A stretch of 42,150 bases of DNA from assembly GCF_001428825.1 (NCBI RefSeq), contig NZ_LMIT01000003.1, forward strand, positions 37,718-79,867, read 5' to 3'. A program made the translations under genes and the position numbers. How positions within the stretch are numbered: the stretch's first letter is position 1; every line of letters starts with the position of its first letter. This stretch comes from Nocardioides sp. Root240 (GTDB lineage: Bacteria > Actinomycetota > Actinomycetes > Propionibacteriales > Nocardioidaceae). Of this stretch, positions 23,431-33,243 are shown in pieces. The notes beneath the pieces were generated by a model. The model did not search any database, was not told the origin of the DNA, and worked only from the letters and a program-made list of their open reading frames with translations.

Positions 23431-25170
23431 GTGCGCACGACGGTCCTGAAGGCATCGGGCGCGGCCATCGGAGTGGCGTTGGTGGTGAGCCTCCTCGTGG
23501 CCCTCCTCGCCTCCGGGGGCCGTACGACGAGCGCGCCCCCGCGGGAGCCACGCGCCCCCGGCCCGAGCGCCACCGCCGCGACCAGCGACGTCGTCGCCGA
23601 GTCGCCCGCGATGCCCGAGCAGCCCAATGTCGTGCTGGTCATGGCCGACGACATGCGCGTCGACGACCTCGCCTTCGCGCCCAACCTGCGCAGGCTGATC
23701 GCGCGGCACGGCGTCACGTTCGAGAACTCCTTCTCGCCGTTCCCGCTGTGCTGCCCGGCGCGGGCGTCCTTCCTGACCGGGCTGTACGCGCACAACCACA
23801 AGGTCTGGTGGCACGACCCGCCCTACGGCTACGGCGCCTTCGACGACTCACGCACCCTCGCCACGTCGCTGCGGACGGCCGGCTACCGCACCGGGTTCGT
23901 CGGCAAGTACCTCAACCGCTACGGCCTCGCGACCTCGAAGGTCACCGGCGAGCCCTCGCTGACCTACGTGCCCAACGGCTGGGACGACTGGCGCGCGGCG
24001 GTCGAGCCGCCGGCGGGCTCGTCGGTCCACGGCAACACCTACGACTACATGGACACCCCGTTCAACGTGAACGGGACCATCGACAACTCCCACCGCGGCG
24101 TCTACCAGACCGACGTCGTCGGCGACATCTCCGTCGGCATGGCCCGCCGGTTCGCGCGGCGGGCGAAGCCCTTCTTCATGTACGTCAACTACGTCGCCCC
24201 GCACCACGGCATGCCGCGGGCGCCCGACACCCCGACGGACGTGCGGGACGACAACGGCGAGCTGCTCCACTTCATGACGCCCGCCGTACCGGACTGGGTG
24301 CGGGGGCGCTTCGACCGGCGGATCACCCGCGGCTCCGGCATCGCGCGCACCGGCGAGCAGGTCGAGACCGACGTCCGCGACAAGCCGGAGGCGCTGCGGG
24401 TGCGCTACCAGCCCGAGGGCGACGAGGCGAAGGCCGCGTTGCTGTACGCCACCCGGCGCCGGGCCGAGGCGGTCTACGTGATGGACCGCAACATCGCCCG
24501 CCTGGTCGCGGAGTTGAAGCGCTCGGGGGAGTGGGACCGCACGGTGTTCGCCTTCACCTCCGACAACGGCATGATCATCGGCGAGCACGGCCTGGGCATG
24601 ACCAAGGTCCGCGCGCACGAGCCGTCGCTGCGGGTGCCGCTGCTCATGACCGGTCCGGGCCTGCGGACGGCCGGCCGGCGCTACGACCCGATCTCGACCG
24701 TCGACCTGACCGCGACCCTGCTCGACCTCGCCGACGCGCGGCCGCCCCACCGACCCGACGGCACCAGCCGGCTCACGACACTCCTCGACGGCGACCAGGG
24801 CTGGCGCACGCCGGTCGTGACCGAGGCGATCCACACCGCGCTCGGCGGCGAGGACCCGCTGTTCAAGGACCGGCGCTCGACGATCGGCATCCGCGTGAGC
24901 AGGTACTCCTACACCCGCTACCGCGGCGGCGGCACCGAGCTCTACGACCTGGTCGTCGATCCTCGTGAGGACACCAATGTCGCCGACGACCCGGCCTACG
25001 CCGACGTACGCCGGGCGCTCGACGCGCTCTGGCCACGGATCAAGGACTGCCGGGGCCGGGACTGCGTTCCCCAGCTGCCCGACGTCCTCGCCGCGGACCC
25101 GGCGCAGAACGCGGCCGACACGGCGTCGTACTGGAAGCAGATCGACGCCGCGTACGGCTGGGGCCGCTAG
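23431..25170 (+). CDS. Exported sulfatase (type I, formylglycine-dependent)
   Basis: A 579-aa alkaline-phosphatase-superfamily sulfatase. The N-terminus has a signal or anchor segment (AIGVALVVSLLVALLASGG) and a Pro/Ala linker. The catalytic motif is C107-C-P-A-R111 (C-x-P-x-R), with Cys107 to be converted to formylglycine. Metal-site motifs are PNVVLVMADDMRVDDL and FTSDNGMIIGEHGLGMTK, and GKYLNRYG matches the family GKxxxH-like region. I chose the GTG at 23431 (GGGAGGG site 8 nt upstream); an earlier GTG at 23395 lies inside the probable promoter. Substrate is likely a sulfated sugar or glycan outside the cell, but this is inference. No formylglycine-generating enzyme gene is in the window. 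Confidence 0.9.
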   Translation: MRTTVLKASGAAIGVALVVSLLVALLASGGRTTSAPPREPRAPGPSATAATSDVVAESPAMPEQPNVVLVMADDMRVDDLAFAPNLRRLIARHGVTFENSFSPFPLCCPARASFLTGLYAHNHKVWWHDPPYGYGAFDDSRTLATSLRTAGYRTGFVGKYLNRYGLATSKVTGEPSLTYVPNGWDDWRAAVEPPAGSSVHGNTYDYMDTPFNVNGTIDNSHRGVYQTDVVGDISVGMARRFARRAKPFFMYVNYVAPHHGMPRAPDTPTDVRDDNGELLHFMTPAVPDWVRGRFDRRITRGSGIARTGEQVETDVRDKPEALRVRYQPEGDEAKAALLYATRRRAEAVYVMDRNIARLVAELKRSGEWDRTVFAFTSDNGMIIGEHGLGMTKVRAHEPSLRVPLLMTGPGLRTAGRRYDPISTVDLTATLLDLADARPPHRPDGTSRLTTLLDGDQGWRTPVVTEAIHTALGGEDPLFKDRRSTIGIRVSRYSYTRYRGGGTELYDLVVDPREDTNVADDPAYADVRRALDALWPRIKDCRGRDCVPQLPDVLAADPAQNAADTASYWKQIDAAYGWGR

Positions 25171-25178
25171 GACATGTC

Positions 25179-25559
25179 CTAGCTCGTCGGGGGCTGCTGC
25201 TCGGACTGGTCCTGCTGCTGATCCTGCTGCCCGGGCGCGTCCTGACGGCCCGGGAAGCCGTCACCGGGCCGCCCCGGGAAGCCGCCGCGCCCAGGGCCGT
25301 CGGCGGGCCAGTGCCGCCCGGGACCGTCGGGGCGGTCGCCATGGTCGTCGTCGGCGACGAGCGCCGTCCCGACTCCCGCGCCGGCCCCCAGGATCACCCC
25401 GGCCAGGCCGACCGCGACCACGGAGCGGAGGGTGAACGCACGCTCGCGCCACCGCACCTTCGTCGGCACCGGGCCGGCGGCCGGCTCCGGGGCCGGGGGT
25501 GGCTCGACCGGCGGGACGGGTGCCGGCTGCTCCGGGGCTGGATTCTCGTTGTCGCTCAT
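25179..25559 (-). CDS. Single-pass membrane protein with Pro-rich and Gln/Gly-rich ends
   Basis: A 126-aa protein: Pro/Ala-rich cytosolic N-terminus (PVPPVEPPPAPEPAAG), one transmembrane helix (LRSVVAVGLAGVILGAGAGVGTALV), and an extracellular tail with GGFPGRPGDGFPGR and a Gln-rich end. No domain is recognised. The 115-bp space to the divergent response regulator gene contains PhoP-box-like repeats on both sides, so it may be controlled by that regulator. The Gly-Phe-Pro tail resembles the ends of the efflux adaptors at 31294 and 35765. It overlaps nothing and converges on the sulfatase with an 8-bp gap. Confidence 0.65.
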   Translation of the reverse strand: MSDNENPAPEQPAPVPPVEPPPAPEPAAGPVPTKVRWRERAFTLRSVVAVGLAGVILGAGAGVGTALVADDDHGDRPDGPGRHWPADGPGRGGFPGRPGDGFPGRQDAPGQQDQQQDQSEQQPPTS

Positions 25560-25579
25560 GCGGCCAGCGTCCGCCCCCT

Positions 25580-25598
25580 GCCTGTGGAGAGCCTGTGG
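25580..25598. promoter_or_regulatory. PhoP-box-like direct repeats, reverse orientation
   Basis: GCCTGTGGAGAGCCTGTGG is two identical 8-mers 11 bp apart; in reverse complement it reads CCACAGG-N4-CCACAGG. This is the 7+4+7 layout of the mycobacterial PhoP box (TCACAGC-N4-TCACAGC). It lies 21 bp upstream of the small membrane protein gene. Confidence 0.55.
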
Positions 25599-25635
25599 CC
25601 GGGCGATGGAAGTCCTTTCCGCCCGCACAAGTGAT

Positions 25636-25653
25636 CCACAGCAACGGCACAGG
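25636..25653 (+). promoter_or_regulatory. PhoP-box-like direct repeats before the response regulator
   Basis: CCACAGC-AACG-GCACAGG has the same 7+4+7 layout as above; a further CACAG lies at 25661-25665. The pair ends 22 bp before the regulator start, which suits an activator next to the -35. Autoregulation is inferred. Confidence 0.55.
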
Positions 25654-25674
25654 TTGGTGGCACAGTCTGTAGCC

Positions 25675-26391
25675 ATGACCGAGACCGCCACCCGTCCCGA
25701 CGGGACCCCGCTGCGCGCCCTCGTCGTCGACGACGAGGTCAACATCGCCGAGCTGGTCGCGATGGCCCTGCGCTACGAGGGATGGGCCGTCGAGACCGCG
25801 CACACGGGCGGCGACGCCGTCTCCGCCGTCCGCGGCCAGCGGCCCGACGTGATCGTCCTCGACATGATGCTCCCCGACTACGACGGCATGGAGGTGCTGC
25901 GCCGGGTCCGGGCCGACGACCCGACGGTGCCGGTCCTCTTCCTCACCGCGCGCGACGCCGTCGAGGACCGCGTCGCGGGGCTGCACGCCGGTGGCGACGA
26001 CTACGTCACCAAGCCGTTCTCCCTCGAGGAGCTCGTCGCCCGCCTCCGGGCCCTGGTACGACGCGCCGGATCGGCCGTGGAGCAGAGCCGGTCGACCCTG
26101 GTCGTCGGTGACCTGGTGCTCGACGAGGACAGCCACGAGGTCACCCGGGCCGGCGAGGAGATCAGCCTGACCCACACCGAGTTCGAGCTGTTGCGGTACC
26201 TGATGCGCAACCCGCGCCGGGTGCTGAGCAAGGCGCAGATCCTCGACCGGGTCTGGAACTACGACTTCGGCGGCCAGGCCAATGTCGTCGAGCTCTACAT
26301 CTCCTACCTCCGCAAGAAGATCGACGCCGGCCGGGAGCCGATGATCCACACCATGCGCGGCGCGGGCTACGTGCTGAAGCCGGCGGCCTGA
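25675..26391 (+). CDS. phoP: Response regulator, OmpR/PhoP family
   Basis: A 238-aa two-domain response regulator. The receiver has the acidic pair D19-D20, phospho-acceptor D63 (VIVLDMMLPDYDGMEVLRR), Thr and Lys switch residues (FLTARD, DDYVTKPFSLEEL), and the C-terminal winged helix (FELLRYLMRNPRRVLSKAQILDRVWNYDF...NVVELYISYLRKKID). Overall it resembles M. tuberculosis PhoP (KPFSLEE, DHVWRYDFGG, VVESYVSYLRRKID), so the symbol is tentative. Direct repeats of PhoP type lie upstream and before the efflux operon. The ATG at 25675 has a weak ribosome site. Its stop overlaps the kinase ATG (TGATG), so regulator and kinase are coupled. Confidence 0.9.
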   Translation: MTETATRPDGTPLRALVVDDEVNIAELVAMALRYEGWAVETAHTGGDAVSAVRGQRPDVIVLDMMLPDYDGMEVLRRVRADDPTVPVLFLTARDAVEDRVAGLHAGGDDYVTKPFSLEELVARLRALVRRAGSAVEQSRSTLVVGDLVLDEDSHEVTRAGEEISLTHTEFELLRYLMRNPRRVLSKAQILDRVWNYDFGGQANVVELYISYLRKKIDAGREPMIHTMRGAGYVLKPAA

Positions 26392-27845
26392 TGGGGCGGA
26401 TGGAGCGCTTCGTCCCGCGCTCGCTCGCCTCGCGCCTGGTCGTCACGGCCGTCGCGCTGGTCGCGGTCGTCTCCCTGCTCGTCGGGACGGTGACCACGAT
26501 CGGCATGCGGGCCTGGCTGACGGACCGGCTCGACGGCGACGTGGCCGACAGCCTGCACCGCATCACCAGACCCCGGGACGCCGACGACCTGCCCGTCGTA
26601 CCGCCCCCCAACGGCTCGGGGAACGGCCGGCCGTTCTTCGGCGAGGTCGGCAGCATCACGCTCGTCTACACCGACGACCAGGCACTGGGCGAGGTCATCA
26701 AGGACTCGGCCACGGGGACCGCCCCGGTGTCCCTCTCCGCCGACGTGGTCGCCGAGCTGAAGGAGCATGCCACCTCGACGCCGACCACCGTCGACCTCCC
26801 GGGGCTCGGCAGCTACCGCATCGTCGCCGGCGAGACTCGTCTCGGGCTGCACGCCGTGGCCGGGCTCCCGACGGAGGACGTCGACGATGCGACGGCGTCC
26901 CTCGTTCGGTGGGAGATCGCGCTCGCCCTCCTCGGCATCGCCGCCGCCGCCCTCGCCGGCACCGCCGTCGTACGACGCCAGCTGCGCCCGTTGACCGAGG
27001 TCGCCGCGACCGCTCACGCCGTCGCCGAGCTGCCGCTGGCCTCCGGTGACATCGGCGTCACCGAGCGCGTCCCGGAGCGTCTCACCGACCCGCGCACCGA
27101 GGCCGGCCAGGTCGGCCTCGCCCTCAACCAGCTGCTCGCGCACGTCGAGTCCTCGCTCTCCGCGCGTCACCGCAGCGAGCAGCAGGTGCGGCAGTTCGTC
27201 GCTGACGCCTCGCACGAGCTGCGCACTCCGCTCACGACCATCGCCGGCTACACCGAGCTGGCCCGCCGGCAGGGGGACGCCGGCACGGCTGCGGTCGCGC
27301 TGGCCAAGGTGCAGGAGGAGGCCGGCCGGATGACCGCCCTCGTCGAGGACCTGCTGCTGCTCGCCCGGCTCGACGCCGGGCGCCCGCTCGCCGACGAGTC
27401 GGTGGACCTGACCCGCCTGCTGCTCGAGGCCGTGGACGACGCCCGCGTGGTCTCGCCGGAGCACCGCTGGCGGATCGTGCTGCCGGACGACGGCGAGCCG
27501 ATCGAGGTCCGCGGCGACGGGAACCGGCTGCACCAGGTCGTCACCAACCTGCTGGGCAACGCCCGCAAGTACACGCCGCCCGGCACCGTCGTCACGGTCA
27601 CCGCCCGCCCCGACGGCTTCGACGTCCACGACGACGGCCCGGGCTTCCCGGCCGACCTCGTCGGCACCGCCTTCGAGAGGTTCACCCGGGGCGACAGCTC
27701 GCGGCACCGCTCGGACGGCGTCGGCCTCGGGCTGGCGCTGGTGCAGGCGATCGTCGCCGCCCACGGCGGCTCCGTCTCGCTGACCAGTGTGCCCGGGGAC
27801 ACGGTGGTCCGGGTCCGGCTCGGGAGTGCGCCCCAGGGCTCGTAG
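26391..27845 (+). CDS. phoR: Sensor histidine kinase (PhoR-like)
   Basis: A 484-aa membrane kinase. Two transmembrane helices (VVTAVALVAVVSLLVGTV and IALALLGIAAAALAGTAVV) flank a ~140-residue extracellular sensor domain. A HAMP region follows, then the phosphoacceptor H275 in FVADASHELRTPLTTIAGY, N-box NLLGNARKY, G1 DDGPGFP, and G2 GVGLGLALVQAIV. It should phosphorylate the preceding regulator. The start ATG overlaps the regulator stop; an ATG at 26400 is an alternative. The signal is unknown. It differs from a stress-only kinase in having a large extracellular loop, and pairing with PhoP-like boxes at an efflux operon suggests envelope or toxin sensing. Confidence 0.92.
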   Translation: MGRMERFVPRSLASRLVVTAVALVAVVSLLVGTVTTIGMRAWLTDRLDGDVADSLHRITRPRDADDLPVVPPPNGSGNGRPFFGEVGSITLVYTDDQALGEVIKDSATGTAPVSLSADVVAELKEHATSTPTTVDLPGLGSYRIVAGETRLGLHAVAGLPTEDVDDATASLVRWEIALALLGIAAAALAGTAVVRRQLRPLTEVAATAHAVAELPLASGDIGVTERVPERLTDPRTEAGQVGLALNQLLAHVESSLSARHRSEQQVRQFVADASHELRTPLTTIAGYTELARRQGDAGTAAVALAKVQEEAGRMTALVEDLLLLARLDAGRPLADESVDLTRLLLEAVDDARVVSPEHRWRIVLPDDGEPIEVRGDGNRLHQVVTNLLGNARKYTPPGTVVTVTARPDGFDVHDDGPGFPADLVGTAFERFTRGDSSRHRSDGVGLGLALVQAIVAAHGGSVSLTSVPGDTVVRVRLGSAPQGS

Positions 27846-28009
27846 AGCAAGGTTCAACGATGCTTCGCCACACCGCGTCACGGGTGGGGAGGGTGTGAAT
27901 TCATGTGCCTGCTGAGCACTTCTCAGCCGGGTGTGACGTGCATCATGCTGGCCGCGCCAGAAGGCAACTTCACCCGGCCTCGGGGCCACTTGCTCCCAAG
28001 GAGAAGTGC

Positions 28010-29947
28010 ATGCCCAAGCATCGCGGACGCCCACGGTTGGCGCCCACCCCTCACCAGAAGCGCCGTCTCGGCGCCATGCTGCTGGTCACCACGCTCGTCT
28101 CGGCCGGTTCGGCACTCCTGCCGGCCCAGGCCCAGACGACCCTGTCCCCGACGGAGGCCGCCGGTCCCGGCAACCCGCCCGTCGTCCGAGGCGACTCGAT
28201 CTCGATCAGCGTCGATCGAGCCGCCCTCGCCTTCACCCGCAGCCTGACGAGCCAGAACTTCGCCCCCGCGTCGAGCGTGGCGATGGCACTCGGTGGCTGC
28301 CGGGGCGACAACCCGGCCGGCACCAATGCGTCCGCGCGGACCGAGGTCACGGTGACCGCCCCTGACGGCAGCGCCGTGCTGACCCAGGTCTCGCCGGTGC
28401 GCAACCTGACGACCGCAGGGTTCTTCACGACCCCGCCCAACCAGCCGCTCAACCCCCAGCCGGCCCCGGGCAACACGAACTACCGCGGCGACTTCACGAG
28501 CAACACCTACCACGGCATGAGTGCCACGCTCTCGCTCGCCGGCCGGCCCGCTGGCATCTACACGGTCACGACCAGCGACTTCAACACCGTCCGCACCGGC
28601 AGCGGCGCCTGCGCCTTCGGTACGCCGGACACGGTGGGCACCGGCTACGGCAAGGTCGTCACGCCCGGACCGGTCGTGACGACGAAGACCTTCGAGTACC
28701 GCCCGTGGGCGGTCACGTTCAAGGACGTCTTCGGCAAGGGCGGCGTCCGCGCGAACGTCGTCCCCTCGGAGTACCAGTACTCCGTCGACACCGAGGACTC
28801 GCCGATCATCGCCGGCGACCAGACGTCCAGCGGGACCGGCCACAACCAGCAGTTCTACGCGCTCCCCGGCAGCTTCGCGCTGCCGAGCGACCCGCAGGCC
28901 TGTGTCGACGACCCGTCGAGCTGCCTGCCGTCGAACGCGGTGCCGTGCACGCCGTCGGCCGGCTGCACGCCGCGCGTGATGTTCATCGAGGACCCGGTCT
29001 CGGACGTCGACAAGCAGGGACTGGTGGGTGTCTTCGACCTCGACACCAAGGCCTTCGTCGCCTACGCGACCCTCAACGGCACCACCCGCACCCTGATGTC
29101 CCTCGGTACGGCGAACGACGCGTACTACCACGACCTGCTCGCCCAGCTCTCCGCCGGCGCCGCGGCGCAGGGCATCGACCTGGCCACCATCCTCGCCACC
29201 GAGGTACGGGTCGGGACCCAGGACAAGCGGCTGACGCTGAGCCTGCTCAACGGACTGCAGATCGACCCGTCGACCTCGCCCGGCGGAGTGCAGATCGCCT
29301 CCGACGCCACGGTCCAGGCGGGCATCGTGCTCGACATCTACAGCTCGCTCCGGCTGACCGGCGGCGCGTGCGTCGCCAACAGCGCGAGCTCGACGACGGA
29401 GCCCGACCGGTACACCCCGAAGGAGAACAACGGCTACACCGTGACCAAGTCGGACCTGCTGCCCGAGGTCCCCGCGGTCGGGCCGCTGGGGGCGATCGTG
29501 GGCGGTCCGCTCTACCACGTCACGGGCAAGTTCAACTCCGATGCCCTCGTCAACACCGCCTCCACGGTGATCGGTGTCGACACGGCGGCTGACGAGCCGA
29601 ACGGCTACCCGGTCTGGGTCGCTCCGTTCCTCAGCGGGATCCACACCGCGCACCCGCGCACGATGGACTTCCTCGGGACGGGCACTTGGTCGGCCAGCGA
29701 GACGCCGGTCCTCGCCGGTTGCCTGGTCGTCGACTTCCTGCTCGGGACGGGCGTCGCCGTCTACAACAACCCACTGCCCGTGGGCATCGGCACGGTGTTC
29801 GACCCGCTGGCGAAGCCGACCCCGGCGGCCGAGCAGCTGACCGACGCCATCAACACGGCGGTCGACGACGTGGTCTCCCAGGTGAGCGCGAACCCGACCG
29901 TGAGCTCCCTGCTCAACCAGGTGACGGCGCTGCTGCCGCTCTCCTGA
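28010..29947 (+). CDS. Large secreted protein of unknown function
   Basis: A 645-aa exported protein. A basic Pro-rich start and hydrophobic core (RLGAMLLVTTLVSAGSALLPAQAQ) form a signal peptide. The mature protein is Thr/Ser/Asn-rich and beta-like, with several Cys (for example QACVDDPSSCLPSNAVPCTPSAGC) likely paired outside the cell. There is no C-terminal anchor, catalytic motif or repeat that I recognise. The ATG at 28010 has an excellent AAGGAG site. It lies between the two-component system and the efflux operon and ends at a strong hairpin (29966-30001), so it forms its own transcript. Surface or secreted adhesin-like roles are possible but unproven. Confidence 0.7.
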   Translation: MPKHRGRPRLAPTPHQKRRLGAMLLVTTLVSAGSALLPAQAQTTLSPTEAAGPGNPPVVRGDSISISVDRAALAFTRSLTSQNFAPASSVAMALGGCRGDNPAGTNASARTEVTVTAPDGSAVLTQVSPVRNLTTAGFFTTPPNQPLNPQPAPGNTNYRGDFTSNTYHGMSATLSLAGRPAGIYTVTTSDFNTVRTGSGACAFGTPDTVGTGYGKVVTPGPVVTTKTFEYRPWAVTFKDVFGKGGVRANVVPSEYQYSVDTEDSPIIAGDQTSSGTGHNQQFYALPGSFALPSDPQACVDDPSSCLPSNAVPCTPSAGCTPRVMFIEDPVSDVDKQGLVGVFDLDTKAFVAYATLNGTTRTLMSLGTANDAYYHDLLAQLSAGAAAQGIDLATILATEVRVGTQDKRLTLSLLNGLQIDPSTSPGGVQIASDATVQAGIVLDIYSSLRLTGGACVANSASSTTEPDRYTPKENNGYTVTKSDLLPEVPAVGPLGAIVGGPLYHVTGKFNSDALVNTASTVIGVDTAADEPNGYPVWVAPFLSGIHTAHPRTMDFLGTGTWSASETPVLAGCLVVDFLLGTGVAVYNNPLPVGIGTVFDPLAKPTPAAEQLTDAINTAVDDVVSQVSANPTVSSLLNQVTALLPLS

Positions 29948-29965
29948 TCCGACACACGACCGGCC

Positions 29966-30001
29966 CCGGGCCGGGTGGGGACCTGTTCCCACCCGGCCCG
30001 G
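29966..30001 (+). terminator. Strong hairpin after the secreted protein gene
   Basis: A 14-bp perfect stem (CCGGGCCGGGTGGG at 29966-29979 and its complement at 29988-30001) with an 8-nt loop lies 19 bp after the stop. There is no T run, so it is either a U-less actinobacterial terminator or an mRNA end protector. Confidence 0.6.
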
Positions 30002-30019
30002 TGCCACGTCCGGACCCGT

Positions 30020-30038
30020 CTCACAGGTCGCTCACAGG
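30020..30038 (+). promoter_or_regulatory. PhoP-box-like direct repeats before the efflux operon
   Basis: CTCACAGGTCGCTCACAGG contains two TCACAGG units 11 bp apart (TCACAGG-TCGC-TCACAGG), each matching 6 of 7 positions of the PhoP consensus. It lies 48 bp upstream of the adaptor ATG. It is the best of the three such sites in the window. Confidence 0.6.
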
Positions 30039-30085
30039 ACGACCAGACGACCGCCACAGTCGCCGCCGACAGGGTCGGTCGGGTG

Positions 30086-31294
30086 ATGAGAGAGCTGCTC
30101 CACCGGGTGCGCCCGCCGTGGCGACGTCCCCGACGACTGGTCCTGGTCCTGTCCGCACTCGTGGTCACCTCCGGCGTCGCCGGCGGCTGGTTGCTGCTGC
30201 GCGGCGACGAGCCCGCCGCCGCGGCCGCCACGACGGCCACCGTCTCCACGCAGACCCTCGAGCAGACCGTCACCGCCACCGGCACGGTCGCCGCGCAGAC
30301 GACCGAGGACCTGTCCTTCGACGTGAGCGGCACCGTCACCAGGGTGTACGTCGAGCCGGGCGACACCGTGAAGAAGGGCCAGCGGCTCGCCCGGGTCGAC
30401 GACGACGTGCTCCAGGCCGAGCTCGACGCCGCACGGAGCGCGCTCGACGCCGCCGAGACCGCGCAGTCGCAGGACGTCTCCGACGGCGCGTCCGACGAGC
30501 AGCTCGCCGCCGACGAGGCCTCGGTGCTCGCCGCCGAGTCCAGCCTCACCGAGGCGCAGGACGCCGTCGACGACGCCGTCCTTCGCTCGACCATCGCCGG
30601 CACGGTCACCGACGTCGGCATCGAGATCGGCGACAGCGCGGGCTCGGGCTCGAGTGGCCAGCCGAGCGCCGGCTCCACCTCGACGTCCGGCGACACGACG
30701 ACGGGCACCATCACCGTCGTCTCGACCGGTCACTTCGTGGTCGATGCGACCGTGTCGAGCAGCGACGTCGAGAAGGTCGAGAAGGGGCTGCAGGCACAGA
30801 TCACGGTCAGCGGCATCGACGACACCGTCTACGGCACGGTCGCCGAGGTCGGCCTCGTCGCCGAGACCGACTCCACCGGCGCCGCGGCCTTCCCGGTCAC
30901 GATCGCCGTGACGGGGGAGCGCGACGACCTCTTCGCCGGTACGTCGGCCGACCTCGCCATCGTCATCAGCCGGCGCACCGACGTGCTCACCGTCGACAGC
31001 CGCGCCCTGCGCACCGACGGCGACACGACGTACGTCGAGAAGGTCACCGACAGCACGACCGGCGCCACCGAGCGCGTCGACGTCGAGACCGGCGAGGCGT
31101 CCGGCATGGTCACGGAGGTGACCTCCGGCCTGGCCGAGGGCGACGTCGTGCAGGTGCCCGGCTTCTCCGGACCCGGCGGCAGCGGCGGCGACGAGGAGAT
31201 GCAGCAGTTCCAGCAGCAGATGCAGGAGCGGATGCAGAACGGCGGGGGCTTCCCCGGCGGCGGCCAGGGCGGCTTCCCGGGCGGCGGCCAGTGA
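30086..31294 (+). CDS. Efflux adaptor (HlyD/MacA-like membrane fusion protein)
   Basis: A 402-aa exported adaptor. It has a basic N-terminus, one transmembrane segment (LVLVLSALVVTSGVAGGWLLL), a lipoyl/barrel-sandwich half (VTATGTVAAQTTEDLSFDVSGTVTRVYVEPGDTVKKGQRLARVD), a helical hairpin, the second lipoyl half (LRSTIAGTVTDVGIEIGDSA), and beta-barrel and membrane-proximal domains. It ends in a Gly/Phe/Pro-rich tail (GGGFPGGGQGGFPGGGQ). It should work with the MacB-like ATPase and permease encoded next. ATG 30086 is chosen; a GTG at 30083 is adjacent. Its stop overlaps the ATPase GTG (GTGA). In a Gram-positive cell the adaptor cannot reach an outer-membrane channel, so its partner is unclear. 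Confidence 0.88.
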   Translation: MRELLHRVRPPWRRPRRLVLVLSALVVTSGVAGGWLLLRGDEPAAAAATTATVSTQTLEQTVTATGTVAAQTTEDLSFDVSGTVTRVYVEPGDTVKKGQRLARVDDDVLQAELDAARSALDAAETAQSQDVSDGASDEQLAADEASVLAAESSLTEAQDAVDDAVLRSTIAGTVTDVGIEIGDSAGSGSSGQPSAGSTSTSGDTTTGTITVVSTGHFVVDATVSSSDVEKVEKGLQAQITVSGIDDTVYGTVAEVGLVAETDSTGAAAFPVTIAVTGERDDLFAGTSADLAIVISRRTDVLTVDSRALRTDGDTTYVEKVTDSTTGATERVDVETGEASGMVTEVTSGLAEGDVVQVPGFSGPGGSGGDEEMQQFQQQMQERMQNGGGFPGGGQGGFPGGGQ

Positions 31295-31988
31295 GCACGA
31301 TCATCGAGCTCGCCGGCGTCCGGAAGACGTACCGTTCCGGCAGCGTGGAGTTCGAGGCCCTCCGCGGCATCGACACCTCCGTCCGGGCGGGGGAGTACGT
31401 CGCCGTGATCGGCCCGTCCGGGTCGGGCAAGTCGACGCTCATGAACCTCCTCGGCTGCCTCGACGTCCCGACCGAGGGCTGCTACGTCCTCGCCGGCGAC
31501 GACACCTCGAGCCTCGACGAGGCCGCGCTCGCCGCGATCCGCAACCGCCGCATCGGCTTCGTCTTCCAGCAGTTCCACCTGCTGGCGTCGATGACCGCGC
31601 TGCGCAACGTCGAGCTCCCGCTGGTGTACGCCGGCGTGTCCCGTGCCGAGCGTCGCGACCGGGCCGCCGCGGCCCTGGCGAAGGTGGGCCTCGCGGACCG
31701 GCTGGACCACCGGCCGGGCGAGCTGTCCGGCGGCCAGCAGCAGCGCGTCGCGGTGGCGCGTGCGCTGGTCACCGAGCCGGCACTGCTGCTCGCCGACGAG
31801 CCGACCGGCAACCTGGACTCGCGCTCGACCCACGACGTGCTCGGCCTCTTCGACGAGCTGCACGCCGCTGGTCGCACGATCGTGCTGATCACCCACGAGC
31901 CGGATGTCGCGGCCCGCGCCGAACGCAACCTGGTCATCGACGACGGCCTGATCACCGAGGACCGCCTCACCACGGGAGTGGGACCCCG

Positions 31989-31992
<4 letters not shown>
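31291..31992 (+). CDS. MacB-type ABC transporter ATP-binding protein
   Basis: A 233-aa ABC ATPase of the MacB/LolD subfamily. Walker A is GPSGSGKST (about residues 41-49), followed by MNLLGCLDVPTEG typical of the subfamily. The signature is LSGGQQQRVAVARAL and Walker B LLLADEPTGNLDSRS, with the switch His in LITHEPD. The GTG at 31291 overlaps the adaptor stop, and the stop overlaps the permease ATG, so the three are coupled. It supplies the power for mechanotransmission in the adjacent permease. Substrates of MacB-like systems include macrolides, peptides and lipids; none can be chosen here. Confidence 0.93.
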
Positions 31993-33215
<1,223 letters not shown>

Positions 33216-33243
33216 CCCACCCGTGACGACCCCCAGGAGAACC

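Noticed and set aside
27932..27947. CRP/GlxR-type site TGTGACGTGCATCATG before the secreted protein gene
   Set aside because: Only 8 of 10 half-site bases match, and nothing else supports it.
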